DNA of 64,000 nucleotides from an uncultured Alistipes sp. Lineage in GTDB: Bacteria > Bacteroidota > Bacteroidia > Bacteroidales > Rikenellaceae. A model generated the notes under the pieces. It was not told the DNA's origin. It did not search any database and saw only the letters and a list, made by a program, of their open reading frames with translations. This document shows, one piece after another, positions 27,451 through 36,736 of this stretch. Position 1 is the first letter of the stretch. Each line of letters starts with the position of its first letter. Position numbers and translations under genes: made by a program. The stretch covers positions 1-64,000 of the forward strand of contig URTU01000001.1 in the NCBI GenBank assembly GCA_900550925.1. The letters run 5' to 3'.

Positions 27451-28037
27451 TTTCGATCATTATTGATAATTTTATTCAATTCACTTCGTCCCCGCTCCGT
27501 GCATATACCCGCCAGACATGTCCTGACGGCGTATGCAAAAGCTTCGTATCGGACTCCGGCATCGGTTTCCGTATCGGGAAACGTCACCGGCAGGGTTTCG
27601 AACAGCACGAATACCTTGTCATCATCCGTATCGGCCGATATGAACCCATCCTGCTTGGCCTGCTGCAGGCATCTCTTCATGAGTTCAGCCAGCGGCTTAC
27701 GATACTCTTCCACAAGTACTTTCCGGACAGCGACCGATCTGGCGAATTCTCTTCGGGCGGCTGGCCACGGAAGTTCAAAAAAGGCAAATACCGAATCATT
27801 GATCCGCAAGATCGATTCAAGGCTTCCGGATGCTGCAATCTCCGCGCGAAGGGCCGCCAGACTCGACTCCATGCGTTCTTTCAGGCAGTCTCTCAACAGA
27901 CTCGCCTTGTCCGGAAAAAACTCATAGAGCGTACGTTTCGAAACATGCATCTTCTCGGCTATACGTTCCATTGTCGTACCATTGATCCCATACTCCACAA
28001 AACACTCTTCTGCCGCACGTACGATACGATCTTTCAT
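27447..28037 (-). CDS. TetR-family regulator of the RND operon
   Basis: A 196-residue TetR-family regulator. Residues 1-50 form the helix-turn-helix: IVRAAEECFVEYGINGTTMERIAEKMHVSKRTLYEFFPDKASLL follows the family pattern closely. The C-terminal ligand domain is variable, as usual. The start at 28037 (MKDRIVRAA) is preferred to an in-frame start at 28085, because promoter-like sequence lies between them. It is the first gene of tetR-acrA-acrB-tolC and overlaps acrA by 4 bases. Likely an autorepressor relieved by pump substrates. A TTTGCC-T-GGCAAA palindrome 15 bases upstream of the start is a plausible operator. Confidence 0.9.
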   Translation of the reverse strand: MKDRIVRAAEECFVEYGINGTTMERIAEKMHVSKRTLYEFFPDKASLLRDCLKERMESSLAALRAEIAASGSLESILRINDSVFAFFELPWPAARREFARSVAVRKVLVEEYRKPLAELMKRCLQQAKQDGFISADTDDDKVFVLFETLPVTFPDTETDAGVRYEAFAYAVRTCLAGICTERGRSELNKIINNDRK

Positions 28038-28051
28038 CCAAAATCCATTTT

Positions 28052-28064
28052 TTTGCCTGGCAAA
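28052..28064. promoter_or_regulatory. Candidate TetR operator palindrome
   Basis: TTTGCC-T-GGCAAA is a perfect 13-base dyad immediately upstream of the tetR start codon, where binding would block expression of the efflux operon. Confidence 0.5.
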
Positions 28065-28109
28065 TAACGGGTTTATATCGCACAATAGTTTGCTGAATCT
28101 TATACATTA

Positions 28110-28180
28110 TTTGTCAAAATAAAACCACACAACAAGATCACACAAGTCATTTGGCTATGCATAAACTTTGTTTGTCAAAA
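28110..28180. repeat. Two TTTGTCAAAA boxes in the tetR/araC divergent spacer
   Basis: TTTGTCAAAA occurs at 28110-28119 (followed by TAAAAC) and at 28171-28180 (followed by CATAAAC), 61 bases apart start to start. They lie between the divergent tetR and araC genes and may be binding boxes for either regulator. Confidence 0.5.
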
Positions 28181-28227
28181 CATAAACATGAAACCTTACG
28201 GAATATCCGCTTGGCAGCCAAACATAC

Positions 28228-28256
28228 TTTGCATGCTCAATTTTTCGTTATATTTG
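28228..28256 (+). promoter_or_regulatory. Promoter of the AraC-family gene
   Basis: TTTG (28228-28231), 17 bases, TATATTTG (28249-28256). The ATG follows at 28277. The spacing is slightly shorter than at the other promoters here. Confidence 0.55.
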
Positions 28257-28276
28257 CCGATAGATACTGCTGAACA

Positions 28277-29152
28277 ATGGATTTTCATGACTTCATACTA
28301 CTGCACGGCCGCGATTGTCTGTTCATGGACGAAGGTTTCGCCATGTGGCGAATATCGCACAAAAGCCTGTCCCAACAACCGTTACGCTTCGAACACACCC
28401 ACTCGATACTGCTCGTCTGCTCCGGCAGCCTGTGCATAAATGTCGACGACCACCCATACCAATTGCAAAAAAACGGAATCGCCGATATAATCGACACTGT
28501 CCGAATCGAACTGACCGAAGCTTCGCATGATCTCGAAGCATACCAACTGATATTTACACATGCATTCCTCACCGACCAGATCAAGCACCGGCCGCCGTTC
28601 CCGTTCTCATACGTCCTCGAAGCAAAACAGAATCCCGTCTCCATTGTCAGCAACCAGATCATGAAGACATACATGATGAGAATTGCCGCTATCGAGAGTG
28701 TCCTGCAGAACCATACCCACTATTTCCGGCTCGAGATGCTCCGCAGCACATTCTGGATGCTCCTGCTCGACATTGCAAACACATATCTCCACCATGCCGA
28801 AAATGACCGCACTCAAAAGGAGTCGGGCCGAATGCGCGACATATTCGAACATTTCATATCGCTGCTGCCGAGGCACATCATGGAGAGCCATACGGTCGGC
28901 TTCTACGCCTCGAAACTCTGTATCACGCCACAGTATCTGAGCCGAATCGTACGCAAGATATCCGGTCAATCGGTGTCGGAGATGATCAACCGGCTGTTGA
29001 TCGGCGAATTGATCAAACTCCTCGACGACACCGACAAGTCGATGCAGGAGATCGCCGAACAGCTTCACTTCGCCGATCAGGCCACAATGACAAAATTCTT
29101 CAAACGGCACAAGGGTATCTCGCCTACCGAATACCGAAAACTGAACAAGTAG
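28277..29152 (+). CDS. AraC-family transcriptional regulator
   Basis: A 291-residue AraC-family regulator. The N-terminal part (1-140) has a cupin-like sensor pattern (LRFEHTHSILLVCSGSLCINVDDHPYQL). The C-terminal 100 residues hold the two helix-turn-helix motifs: TVGFYASKLCITPQYLSRIVRKISGQSVSEMINRLLI, then MQEIAEQLHFADQATMTKFFKRHKGISPTEYR, the classic AraC signature. It is divergent from the RND operon and 360 bases upstream of glpA. It could control either neighbour. The shared divergent spacer with its paired boxes makes the efflux operon the first guess, but this is inference. Confidence 0.9.
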   Translation: MDFHDFILLHGRDCLFMDEGFAMWRISHKSLSQQPLRFEHTHSILLVCSGSLCINVDDHPYQLQKNGIADIIDTVRIELTEASHDLEAYQLIFTHAFLTDQIKHRPPFPFSYVLEAKQNPVSIVSNQIMKTYMMRIAAIESVLQNHTHYFRLEMLRSTFWMLLLDIANTYLHHAENDRTQKESGRMRDIFEHFISLLPRHIMESHTVGFYASKLCITPQYLSRIVRKISGQSVSEMINRLLIGELIKLLDDTDKSMQEIAEQLHFADQATMTKFFKRHKGISPTEYRKLNK

Positions 29153-29366
29153 CCTCCTGGCAACTTCCCATATTTATTATAAGATTGCATGGCACATGGT
29201 ATGTGCATGACTCAGGCACAGGTATGTGCACCGCTCAGACACACGCCTCACTTCCCATACGCATATATATCTTCGTTGTGCCGACTGCAAGCCCGGGCAC
29301 CTGGCCGGTACGAATCTTGCCACATGACACGATCGGACATACGACAGACAACGATTTGTCCAAACT
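29153..29366. other. Spacer between araC and the glp operators, with a 23-bp tandem repeat
   Basis: There is no gene. Two adjacent 23-base units at 29198-29220 and 29221-29243 share 19 positions (both begin GGTATGTGCA and end CACA). No terminator for the araC gene is visible. Confidence 0.6.
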
Positions 29367-29457
29367 TTGTTTTCTTTTGTCCGAGACGAAACAAAACAAA
29401 TGAAAAGTCCCTATTCGCCGTTTTCGGAACAAAATGAAACAATTTTGCTTTCATTTT
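29367..29457. promoter_or_regulatory. Two large dyads upstream of glpA, candidate GlpR operators
   Basis: Dyad 1: TTGTTTTCTTTTGT (29367-29380) and ACGAAACAAAACAA (29386-29399) are inverted with 12 of 14 matches. Dyad 2: AAAATGAAA (29431-29439) and TTTCATTTT (29449-29457) are perfect. Their centres are about 61 bases apart and both lie just upstream of the glp promoter. A DeoR/GlpR repressor is encoded at the end of the same cluster. Confidence 0.55.
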
Positions 29458-29459
29458 AT

Positions 29460-29490
29460 TTTGTTTATATGAAAAGTGTTACTATATTTG
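29460..29490 (+). promoter_or_regulatory. Promoter of the glp operon
   Basis: TTTG (29460-29463), 19 bases, TATATTTG (29483-29490) matches the Bacteroidota form fully. The ATG of glpA follows at 29513. The upstream dyad abuts the -33 element. Confidence 0.75.
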
Positions 29491-29512
29491 CAGGAAATCA
29501 ATTTACCAACCT

Positions 29513-31132
29513 ATGAACAATACGTACGATGTCATCATCATCGGTGGCGGAGCTACCGGAGCAGGCATTGCCCGCGACTGCTCCCTGAGAGGTATCAAAG
29601 CCCTCCTGCTCGAACGCTCCGATATATCGACCGGCGCTACCGGCCGAAACCACGGATTGCTTCACAGCGGCGCCCGATATGCCGTCACCGACCACGAGTC
29701 GGCCGAAGAGTGCATCCGCGAAAACATGATCCTGCGAAAAATCGCCGCTCACTGCGTCGAGGAGACCGACGGCCTGTTCATCACACTCCCCGAGGACTCT
29801 CTCGAATATCAATCCGTTTTCGTCGAGGCCTGCCGGAAAGCCGGTATCCGTGCCGATGTCATCGACCCTAAAGAGGCTCTCAGACTCGAACCGTCGGCAA
29901 ATCCCGACCTCATCGGTGCCGTACGCGTTCCAGACGGTGCCGTAGACCCGTTCAGGCTAACGGCCTCGAACATCCTCGATGCCCGGACGCACGGCGCCGA
30001 AATCCGTACGTATACCGAAGTCATGGAGTTGCTGCGGGAACAGAACCGCATAATCGGCGTCTCGGCATACGACCACCGGAACAAATGCAATTTGAAATTC
30101 TATGCCCAGGTAATCATCAATGCCGGCGGAATCTGGGGCCACGGAATCGCCGCCAAAGCCGGAATTACGGTGAACATGCTCCCCGCAAAGGGAGCTCTGC
30201 TCATCTTCGGCCACCGCATAAACCACATGGTCCTCAACCGTTGCCGGAAACCGGCCGATGCCGATATCCTCGTGCCGGGCGATACCATATCGCTCATCGG
30301 AACCACATCGAGCAAGATCCCGTACGACCAGATCGACAACATGATCATTACTCCCGACGAGGTCGACATCTTGCTCCGCGAGGGCGAAAAGCTTGCTCCG
30401 CAACTGGCCACAACACGTATTCTGAGAGCCTATGCCGGAGTACGGCCCCTGGTCGCCTCGGACAACGACCCGACAGGGCGTACCGTAAGCCGCGGAATAG
30501 TTCTGCTCGACCACGCCACACGTGACGGCATGGAGGGCTTCATCACCATAACCGGCGGAAAACTGATGACATACCGTCTCATGGCCGAATGGGCCACCGA
30601 CCTGGTATGCAAGAAGATCGGCAACAGTCAAAAGTGCCGTACCGCAGAACTTCCGCTTCCCGGATCGGCCGAAAAACGGAAGGATGTCGAAAAGAAGATT
30701 CTCGACAAGCCGGTTGCCCAACGCCGTTCAGCCATATCGCGGCACGGCGATCAGGCCGTCAACATCGAAAGCCGCACCTCGATACAGAAGAGTCTGGTCT
30801 GCGAGTGCGAGGAGGTCTCGATCGGCGAGGTCGAGTATGCCCTCGAGAAGCTCTCGGTAAACAACCTGGTCGACCTGCGGCGCCGAATCCGAATCGGAAT
30901 GGGTACCTGTCAGGGCGAACTGTGCGCATGCCGCGCCGCAGGAATCATGGGCCGCAGGGATCCGATCTGCGCCCGAAAGGCCAAGGCCGATCTGGTATCG
31001 TTCCTCAACGAACGGTGGAAGGGAATGGAACCGATCGCATGGGGCGACACCCTGCGCGAAAGCGAATATACAACCTGGGTCTATGAAAGCGTATGCGGAT
31101 TGTCGGACGAAGAAAAAACTATACAACAATGA
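29513..31132 (+). CDS. glpA: Anaerobic glycerol-3-phosphate dehydrogenase subunit A
   Basis: The catalytic flavoprotein subunit that oxidises sn-glycerol 3-phosphate to dihydroxyacetone phosphate. The 539-residue protein starts with an FAD dinucleotide fold (YDVIIIGGGATGAGIARDCSLRG), carries TGATGRNHGLLHSGARYAV, and has GFITITGGKLMTYRLMAEWA near the FAD site. Its C-terminal BFD-like [2Fe-2S] domain holds four cysteines (LVCECEEVS, then MGTCQGELCACRAAG). This domain separates GlpA from aerobic GlpD. It heads glpABC, overlapping glpB by 4 bases (ATGA). Peripheral to the inner membrane. Confidence 0.94.
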   Translation: MNNTYDVIIIGGGATGAGIARDCSLRGIKALLLERSDISTGATGRNHGLLHSGARYAVTDHESAEECIRENMILRKIAAHCVEETDGLFITLPEDSLEYQSVFVEACRKAGIRADVIDPKEALRLEPSANPDLIGAVRVPDGAVDPFRLTASNILDARTHGAEIRTYTEVMELLREQNRIIGVSAYDHRNKCNLKFYAQVIINAGGIWGHGIAAKAGITVNMLPAKGALLIFGHRINHMVLNRCRKPADADILVPGDTISLIGTTSSKIPYDQIDNMIITPDEVDILLREGEKLAPQLATTRILRAYAGVRPLVASDNDPTGRTVSRGIVLLDHATRDGMEGFITITGGKLMTYRLMAEWATDLVCKKIGNSQKCRTAELPLPGSAEKRKDVEKKILDKPVAQRRSAISRHGDQAVNIESRTSIQKSLVCECEEVSIGEVEYALEKLSVNNLVDLRRRIRIGMGTCQGELCACRAAGIMGRRDPICARKAKADLVSFLNERWKGMEPIAWGDTLRESEYTTWVYESVCGLSDEEKTIQQ

Positions 31133-32394
31133 AATTCGATAGTGTAATAATCGGCGGCGGATTGGCCGGAATGGCGTGCGGAATCCGTCTTTCGGAAGCC
31201 GGTCAACGTTGTGCAATCATTTCGCAGGGACAGAGCGCCATTCACTTCTCGTCCGGATCGTTCGATCTGTTGGGACATATGCCCGACGGCGAGCAGGTTC
31301 TCGACCCGCTGGAGGGTATCGCCCGTCTCGCCGACATGGCCCCAACCCACCCATACTCAGTAATCGGCACCGAAAACTGCGCCCGTCTGGCAGGTGAGGT
31401 TCCGGCACTGTTGCGCAGCGCAGGCATCGAGGTCGTCGGCGACTGCCACCGCAACCACTTCAGGATTACCCCGATGGGAAAAGTCAAACCCACATGGCTC
31501 ACCATAGACGGCTACCTGACCTCGGAGAGCGACGACCGGTTGCCCTTCAAGACGGCGTGCATCGTAAACGTCGAGGGGTTCCTCGATTTCTACCCCGAGT
31601 TCATTGCCGAGGAGTTTGCAAAACATGGCGTCGAATGCCGTTTCGAGACCATCAACATGCCCGACCTGGAGCAGATACGGCGCAATCCGAGCGAAATGCG
31701 GTCGGCAAACATCGCCCGCGTCTTCGACCACGAAGCCAATCTCGAAACACTCGCCGAAAAACTCCGCCGGCTCGCCCCCAACAACGACGTACTGATCCTG
31801 CCGGCCATCATCGGCATCAATCGCAGCGATTCGTTCGCATATCTCCGTTCGCGCGTCGGCCACCCGCTCCACCTGCTGCCCACGCTGCCCCCTTCGATTC
31901 CGGGCATACAGGCACAACAGGCGCTGCAGCACCGTTTCCGTGCGCTGGGCGGCGAATATTTCCTCGGCGACAGCGTCATCTCGGCCAACGTCGAAAACAA
32001 CCGCGTCAAAGAGATCTTCACCGCAAACCACGGCAACATCCCCCTCCAGGCCGACAACTTCGTCCTCGCCACGGGAAGCTTCTTCAGCAAGGGACTCGTC
32101 GCGACTCCTGACCGTATCGTGGAACCGGTCTTCGGCGCCGATACCATATCCAGCCCCAACCGTGCCGAATGGTATACGCTCCGATTCTTCGACCGCCACA
32201 ACTATCAGGCCTTCGGCGTCGCTACCGACAACTCTCTCCGCGTCCTCAAGAACGGTTCCGCTTTCGAGAACCTATACTGTGCCGGAGCAGGCCTCGCCGG
32301 TTTCCACCCGATTCAGGATGGATGCGGTGCCGGCGTATCGCTGCTCTCGGCCCTCCATGTCGCAGATTTGATTCATAACAGCTCAAAACAATGA
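31129..32394 (+). CDS. glpB: Anaerobic glycerol-3-phosphate dehydrogenase subunit B
   Basis: A 421-residue flavoprotein subunit of the GlpABC complex. It begins with a Rossmann FAD/NAD fold (FDSVIIGGGLAGMACGIRLSEAG). Family segments include SSGSFDLLG, LPPSIPGIQAQQALQHRF, FVLATGSFFSKGLVA and GLAGFHPIQDGCGAGVSLLSALHVAD. The start at 31129 is chosen because it overlaps the glpA stop and gives MKFDSVIIGGG. It overlaps glpC by 4 bases, so all three subunits are translationally coupled. Confidence 0.92.
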   Translation: MKFDSVIIGGGLAGMACGIRLSEAGQRCAIISQGQSAIHFSSGSFDLLGHMPDGEQVLDPLEGIARLADMAPTHPYSVIGTENCARLAGEVPALLRSAGIEVVGDCHRNHFRITPMGKVKPTWLTIDGYLTSESDDRLPFKTACIVNVEGFLDFYPEFIAEEFAKHGVECRFETINMPDLEQIRRNPSEMRSANIARVFDHEANLETLAEKLRRLAPNNDVLILPAIIGINRSDSFAYLRSRVGHPLHLLPTLPPSIPGIQAQQALQHRFRALGGEYFLGDSVISANVENNRVKEIFTANHGNIPLQADNFVLATGSFFSKGLVATPDRIVEPVFGADTISSPNRAEWYTLRFFDRHNYQAFGVATDNSLRVLKNGSAFENLYCAGAGLAGFHPIQDGCGAGVSLLSALHVADLIHNSSKQ

Positions 32395-33614
32395 ATATCC
32401 AGCAGAACAGCGTCAGCGAAAACAATTTCGAACAGTGCATCAAATGTACCATCTGTACGGTGTACTGCCCCGTAGCTGCAGTCAATCCAGATTATCCGGG
32501 CCCAAAACAGGCCGGCCCAGACGGAGAACGGTTGCGCCTCAAACAACCCGATTTCTTCGACAGTGCCCTGAAATACTGCCTCAACTGCAAACGTTGCGAA
32601 GTGGCTTGCCCCTCGAATGTCCGTATCGGTGATATCATCCAGTCGGCCCGTATCAAATACGGCCCGCAACACAATACCTCGATCCGGAACTTCGTGCTCG
32701 CAAATACCGACCTGGTAGGATCGCTCGCATCGCCCTTCGCACCGATCGTAAATACCGCCGTCGCTCTGAAACCCGTCCGCATGGTGATGGACAAGGTGAT
32801 GGCCATCGACCATCGGCGCGTATTCCCGAAATATTCCCACGGGACCTTCACCTCGTGGTACCGCAAGCACGCCGCCCAGCAACAGGCCCAGTTCCCGAAG
32901 CAGGTAGCCTATTTCCACGGGTGCTACGTCAACTACAACAACCCGCAGCTGGGCAAGGATCTGCTTCGGATAATGAATGCCCTCGGTTACGGCGTGCAGC
33001 TGCTCGACAAGGAGAAGTGCTGCGGCGTGGCCCTGATCTCCAACGGCCTCTACAAACAGGCCCGCCGGCAGGCACAGACAAACCTCCGGTCGATCCGCAC
33101 CTCGGTCAGCCAACGTGACCTGGATGTCATTGCCACATCCTCGACCTGCACCTTCACGCTGCGCGACGAGTACCCGCACCTGCTCAACCTCGGCAACGAA
33201 GATGTCCGCGACCGAATCGAACTGGCTACGCGTTACATCTACCGCCTGCTGCAGGAGGGAAAACACAATCTCCGGTTCAAGGATACAACCCCGCTGCGTG
33301 TGGCATACCATACCCCCTGCCACATGGAGAAGATGGGCTGGGGGTACTATTCGATCGAACTCCTGCGCATGATGCCCGGAGTCGAGGTAACGGTGCTCGA
33401 TTCACAGTGCTGCGGCATCGCCGGCACATACGGCTTCAAGAAGGAGAACTACAAAACGTCGCAGGCTATCGGCGAACCGCTTTTCAAACAGATCGAGGCT
33501 TCGGGAGCCGACATCGTTGCAACGGATTGCGAAACCTGCAAGTGGCAGATCGAAATGTCGACCAGCAAGCCCTGCGAGCATCCGTTGCACATACTCGCCT
33601 CGCGCCTTGAGTAG
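32391..33614 (+). CDS. glpC: Anaerobic glycerol-3-phosphate dehydrogenase subunit C (iron-sulfur)
   Basis: The 407-residue iron-sulfur subunit that passes electrons from GlpAB to menaquinone at the membrane. It has two ferredoxin-type 4Fe-4S motifs ([13 protein letters not shown] near residue 12 and [12 protein letters not shown] near 63). Two CCG domains follow: [15 protein letters not shown] with [11 protein letters not shown], and [11 protein letters not shown] with [15 protein letters not shown]. Length and order match GlpC. It is the last gene of the coupled glpABC block; glpK follows after 64 bases. Confidence 0.94.
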   Translation: MNIQQNSVSENNFEQCIKCTICTVYCPVAAVNPDYPGPKQAGPDGERLRLKQPDFFDSALKYCLNCKRCEVACPSNVRIGDIIQSARIKYGPQHNTSIRNFVLANTDLVGSLASPFAPIVNTAVALKPVRMVMDKVMAIDHRRVFPKYSHGTFTSWYRKHAAQQQAQFPKQVAYFHGCYVNYNNPQLGKDLLRIMNALGYGVQLLDKEKCCGVALISNGLYKQARRQAQTNLRSIRTSVSQRDLDVIATSSTCTFTLRDEYPHLLNLGNEDVRDRIELATRYIYRLLQEGKHNLRFKDTTPLRVAYHTPCHMEKMGWGYYSIELLRMMPGVEVTVLDSQCCGIAGTYGFKKENYKTSQAIGEPLFKQIEASGADIVATDCETCKWQIEMSTSKPCEHPLHILASRLE

Positions 33615-33678
33615 CCGCAAAAAGAGACATACCGATACAACAAAACCAATAAATATACAAAAAACTACAAAACCTGCT

Positions 33679-35175
33679 ATGAAACAGTACATTCTTGCAC
33701 TCGACCAGGGGACGAGCAGCTCACGCGCCATAGTCTTCGACCAGAAAGGTACACCGTGCGCCGTCGCCCAGAAGGAGTTCCGTCAGATCTTCCCGCAATC
33801 GGGCTGGGTCGAACACGATCCTCATGAAATATGGTCGTCTCAGGCGTCGGTGATTGCCGAGGCCATCACGATGATGGATATCAACGGTCTGAACCTAGCC
33901 GGAATCGGTATCACCAACCAGCGCGAAACTACAATCGTATGGGACTCCGAAACCGAAGAACCGATCTACAATGCCATCGTATGGCAGGACCGCCGTACGT
34001 CGGACTATTGCGACGAACTGAAAAACCAGGGTCTCACCGACACCATCCGCCAGAAGACCGGTCTGATCATCGACGCCTACTTCAGCGCAACCAAGATCAA
34101 GTGGATTCTGGACAACGTCCCGGGTGCCCGCAAACGCGCCGAACGGGGCAAACTGATGTTCGGTACCGTCGACACATGGCTCATCTGGCGCCTCACCCGC
34201 GGCGAAATACATGTTACGGATGTCAGCAACGCTTCCCGTACCATGCTCTTCAACATCAATACCCTCGACTGGGATCAGGAGCTGCTCGACCTGTTCGGCA
34301 TTCCGCGCTCGATGATGCCCGAGGTGAAATCCTCAAGCGAAATATACGGCCATACCAAAACCACTATCTTCGCCCACAAGGTCCCCATTTCGGGTATCGC
34401 CGGCGACCAGCAGGCCGCACTCTTCGGCCAGATGTGCACCGAACCCGGTATGGTCAAGAATACATACGGAACGGGATGTTTCCTGCTCATGAACAGCGGC
34501 GAAAAACCCATCCTCTCGAAAAACAACCTCATCACGACCGTCGCCTGGAAGATCGGCGACAAGGTCAACTATGCTCTCGAAGGAAGTATCTTCGTCGGCG
34601 GCTCGGTGGTACAGTGGCTGCGCGACGGTCTGGGCGTAATCAACTCCTCTTCCGAGGTCGAGGAACTCGCCTCACGCGTCCCCGATACCAATGGCGTATA
34701 TTTCGTACCCGCCCTGACCGGCCTCGGTGCACCGTGGTGGGACCAGTATGCGCGCGGTACGATCGTCGGTATCAGCCGCGGTACGAACACCGCACACATC
34801 GCCCGCGCCGCACTGGAGGGAATCGCATACCAGACGATGGATATCACGGCAGCCATGTCGCGCGACGCCGGAATCCCCCTCAAGGAGTTGAAGGTCGACG
34901 GCGGTGCCTCGCGAAACAACCTGCTCATGCAGTTCCAGGCCGATATTCTGGGAACGCGCGTCATCCGTCCGCAGGTCGTCGAAACTACCGCAATGGGGGC
35001 CGCCTACCTGGCCGGTCTGGCCGTGGGATACTGGTCCAGCATCGACGACATTCGCAAACAGTGGCAGATCGACCGCATATTCGAACCCTCGTGGGAGCAG
35101 GAGAAGATCGACGATGCCAAAGCCCACTGGGCCGATGCCGTAAAACGTACCCTGAGCGACTATACTAAAAAATAG
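33679..35175 (+). CDS. glpK: Glycerol kinase
   Basis: Phosphorylates glycerol with ATP to sn-glycerol 3-phosphate, trapping it for GlpABC. The 498-residue FGGY-family kinase shows the phosphate-binding start [75 protein letters not shown] and [10 protein letters not shown]. The C-terminal [19 protein letters not shown] is the family signature. The start at 33679 gives the standard N terminus; longer in-frame starts run back into glpC. glpF follows after 39 bases. Confidence 0.96.
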   Translation: MKQYILALDQGTSSSRAIVFDQKGTPCAVAQKEFRQIFPQSGWVEHDPHEIWSSQASVIAEAITMMDINGLNLAGIGITNQRETTIVWDSETEEPIYNAIVWQDRRTSDYCDELKNQGLTDTIRQKTGLIIDAYFSATKIKWILDNVPGARKRAERGKLMFGTVDTWLIWRLTRGEIHVTDVSNASRTMLFNINTLDWDQELLDLFGIPRSMMPEVKSSSEIYGHTKTTIFAHKVPISGIAGDQQAALFGQMCTEPGMVKNTYGTGCFLLMNSGEKPILSKNNLITTVAWKIGDKVNYALEGSIFVGGSVVQWLRDGLGVINSSSEVEELASRVPDTNGVYFVPALTGLGAPWWDQYARGTIVGISRGTNTAHIARAALEGIAYQTMDITAAMSRDAGIPLKELKVDGGASRNNLLMQFQADILGTRVIRPQVVETTAMGAAYLAGLAVGYWSSIDDIRKQWQIDRIFEPSWEQEKIDDAKAHWADAVKRTLSDYTKK

Positions 35176-35214
35176 ACCAACCCACCACAACCCGAACTTT
35201 AAAACCTTTTACCA

Positions 35215-35949
35215 ATGAACGACGTCTTTGTAAAGTGTCTGTTCGAATTTATCGGAACAGCCATTCTGGTACTTTTCGGTGACGGCGTGGTAGCCTCCAA
35301 CAGCCTCAAGAAGTCAAAGGGTGAAAACGGAGGCTGGATCGTCATCACCCTCGCCTGGGGCCTGGCCGTAATGCTGGGCGTATTCATCTCCGGCCCATAC
35401 TCGGGCGCTCACCTCAATCCCGCAGTTACCCTCGGCCTCGCCGCCGCAGGTACATTCAGCTGGGGTCTCGTACTGCCTTATATCGTTGCACAGATGCTGG
35501 GCGGTTTTGTCGGCGCAATCCTCGTCTACCTGTTCTACAAGGACCATTACGATGCCACGGACGATCCGCAGGCTAAACTCGGCACATTCTGTACAATCCC
35601 CGCCATTAGGAAATACGGACGTAACCTCTTCAGCGAGACTCTCGGCACTTTCGTGCTCGTATTCGTGATCCTCGCACTCTCGATCCGCGGAAATACTCCG
35701 GAAGTCGGAATGGGCGCACTCGGCGCATTCCCCGTAGCAATGCTCATCGTGGCGCTGGGTATGTCGCTCGGCGGCACAACAGGTTATGCAATCAATCCCG
35801 CCCGCGACCTCGCTCCACGTATCGCTCATGCCATATTACCGATCAAGGGAAAGGGTTCGAGCGACTGGAAATACTCATGGGTACCTGTTCTGGGACCGAT
35901 TCTGGGCGGTTTCATCGCCGCCGCTCTCTACTGTATGATATATTGCTGA
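35215..35949 (+). CDS. glpF: Glycerol uptake facilitator (aquaglyceroporin)
   Basis: A 244-residue MIP-family channel that lets glycerol cross the inner membrane by diffusion. Both pore NPA motifs are present: SGAHLNPAVTLGLA and GYAINPARDLAPR. The Asp after NPAR is typical of glycerol-conducting GlpF rather than water-selective AqpZ. Six membrane segments are evident, and length is normal. It lies between glpK and a small outer-membrane protein gene, 13 bases upstream of the latter. Confidence 0.95.
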   Translation: MNDVFVKCLFEFIGTAILVLFGDGVVASNSLKKSKGENGGWIVITLAWGLAVMLGVFISGPYSGAHLNPAVTLGLAAAGTFSWGLVLPYIVAQMLGGFVGAILVYLFYKDHYDATDDPQAKLGTFCTIPAIRKYGRNLFSETLGTFVLVFVILALSIRGNTPEVGMGALGAFPVAMLIVALGMSLGGTTGYAINPARDLAPRIAHAILPIKGKGSSDWKYSWVPVLGPILGGFIAAALYCMIYC

Positions 35950-35962
35950 TGAACGCCGTGCC

Positions 35963-36709
35963 ATGAAAACCTGCATACGTAATATAATCCTGTCGCTCAT
36001 TGCGCTTGCTTTGTCAACGGCCGCCTTCGGGCAGAAGCTGCACCTCAACGGTACGCTCCAGAACATGCACCTGTGGCGGGGGCTGCAGGTGGCCGACGGA
36101 GGCGTCCTAGCCGCCGACCTGAGCCTCGGCCTTGCCAACGACAGTTTCAAGATCGGTCTGTGGGGTGGTTCCGACTTCACGGGTGACTACAAGGAATTCG
36201 ACTACTATCTCTCATACTCCACCCACGGATTCACGGTGGCACTGTGGGATATCTTCAACTTCTCGCCCGACCTGCCATACAGCAAGAATATCTTCAACTA
36301 CAACAAACGCTCGACATCCCACTTCCTGGACCTGAGTCTCGGCTATAACTTTGAGGCAAGCCTCAAGATACCGCTGCGACTCACCTGGGCTACAATCATC
36401 GCCGGCCGCGACTTGAACGCTCTCGACGAGAACCGCTTTTCGACCTGGGTCTACGCCGAATACAGCGTATTCCGGAATGAACACTGGACGGTCGATCTGG
36501 GAGTCGGCGGGACATTTGCCCTCAACTACTCCAGCCAAGACCGCTCGGAAAACTTCTACGGCACAAACAACATCAACCAGATCTCACTGCGCACGACTTA
36601 CCACCTGCAGTTGGGACGATTCGCGATGCCGGTCTTTGCGCATGCCATGTGGAATCCGGATCTGAAAGACGGTTTTCTGCAGGTGGGCATCAACCTGTTC
36701 GCTTTTTGA
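35963..36709 (+). CDS. Putative outer-membrane beta-barrel protein in the glp cluster
   Basis: A 248-residue exported protein. The signal peptide covers residues 1-23 (IILSLIALALSTAAFGQ). The rest alternates polar and aromatic residues in strands with Asp/Asn-Gly turns (LQNMHLWRGLQVADGG, KIGLWGGSDFTG, YYLSYSTHGFTVALWDIFNF) and ends in Phe, as expected for an outer-membrane barrel of about twelve strands. I do not recognise a named family. It sits 13 bases after glpF and 27 before the repressor gene, inside the glp cluster. A role in moving glycerol, glycerol phosphate or glycerophosphodiesters across the outer membrane is a reasonable inference but untested. Confidence 0.75.
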   Translation: MKTCIRNIILSLIALALSTAAFGQKLHLNGTLQNMHLWRGLQVADGGVLAADLSLGLANDSFKIGLWGGSDFTGDYKEFDYYLSYSTHGFTVALWDIFNFSPDLPYSKNIFNYNKRSTSHFLDLSLGYNFEASLKIPLRLTWATIIAGRDLNALDENRFSTWVYAEYSVFRNEHWTVDLGVGGTFALNYSSQDRSENFYGTNNINQISLRTTYHLQLGRFAMPVFAHAMWNPDLKDGFLQVGINLFAF

Positions 36710-36710
36710 T

Positions 36711-36718
36711 TATTTTTG
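36711..36718 (+). promoter_or_regulatory. -7 element in front of the DeoR/GlpR gene
   Basis: TATTTTTG begins right after the stop of the preceding gene. It would give the repressor a separate transcript starting about 12 bases before the ATG at 36737. Confidence 0.45.
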
Positions 36719-36736
36719 CAGGAAATTGTTTCACCC

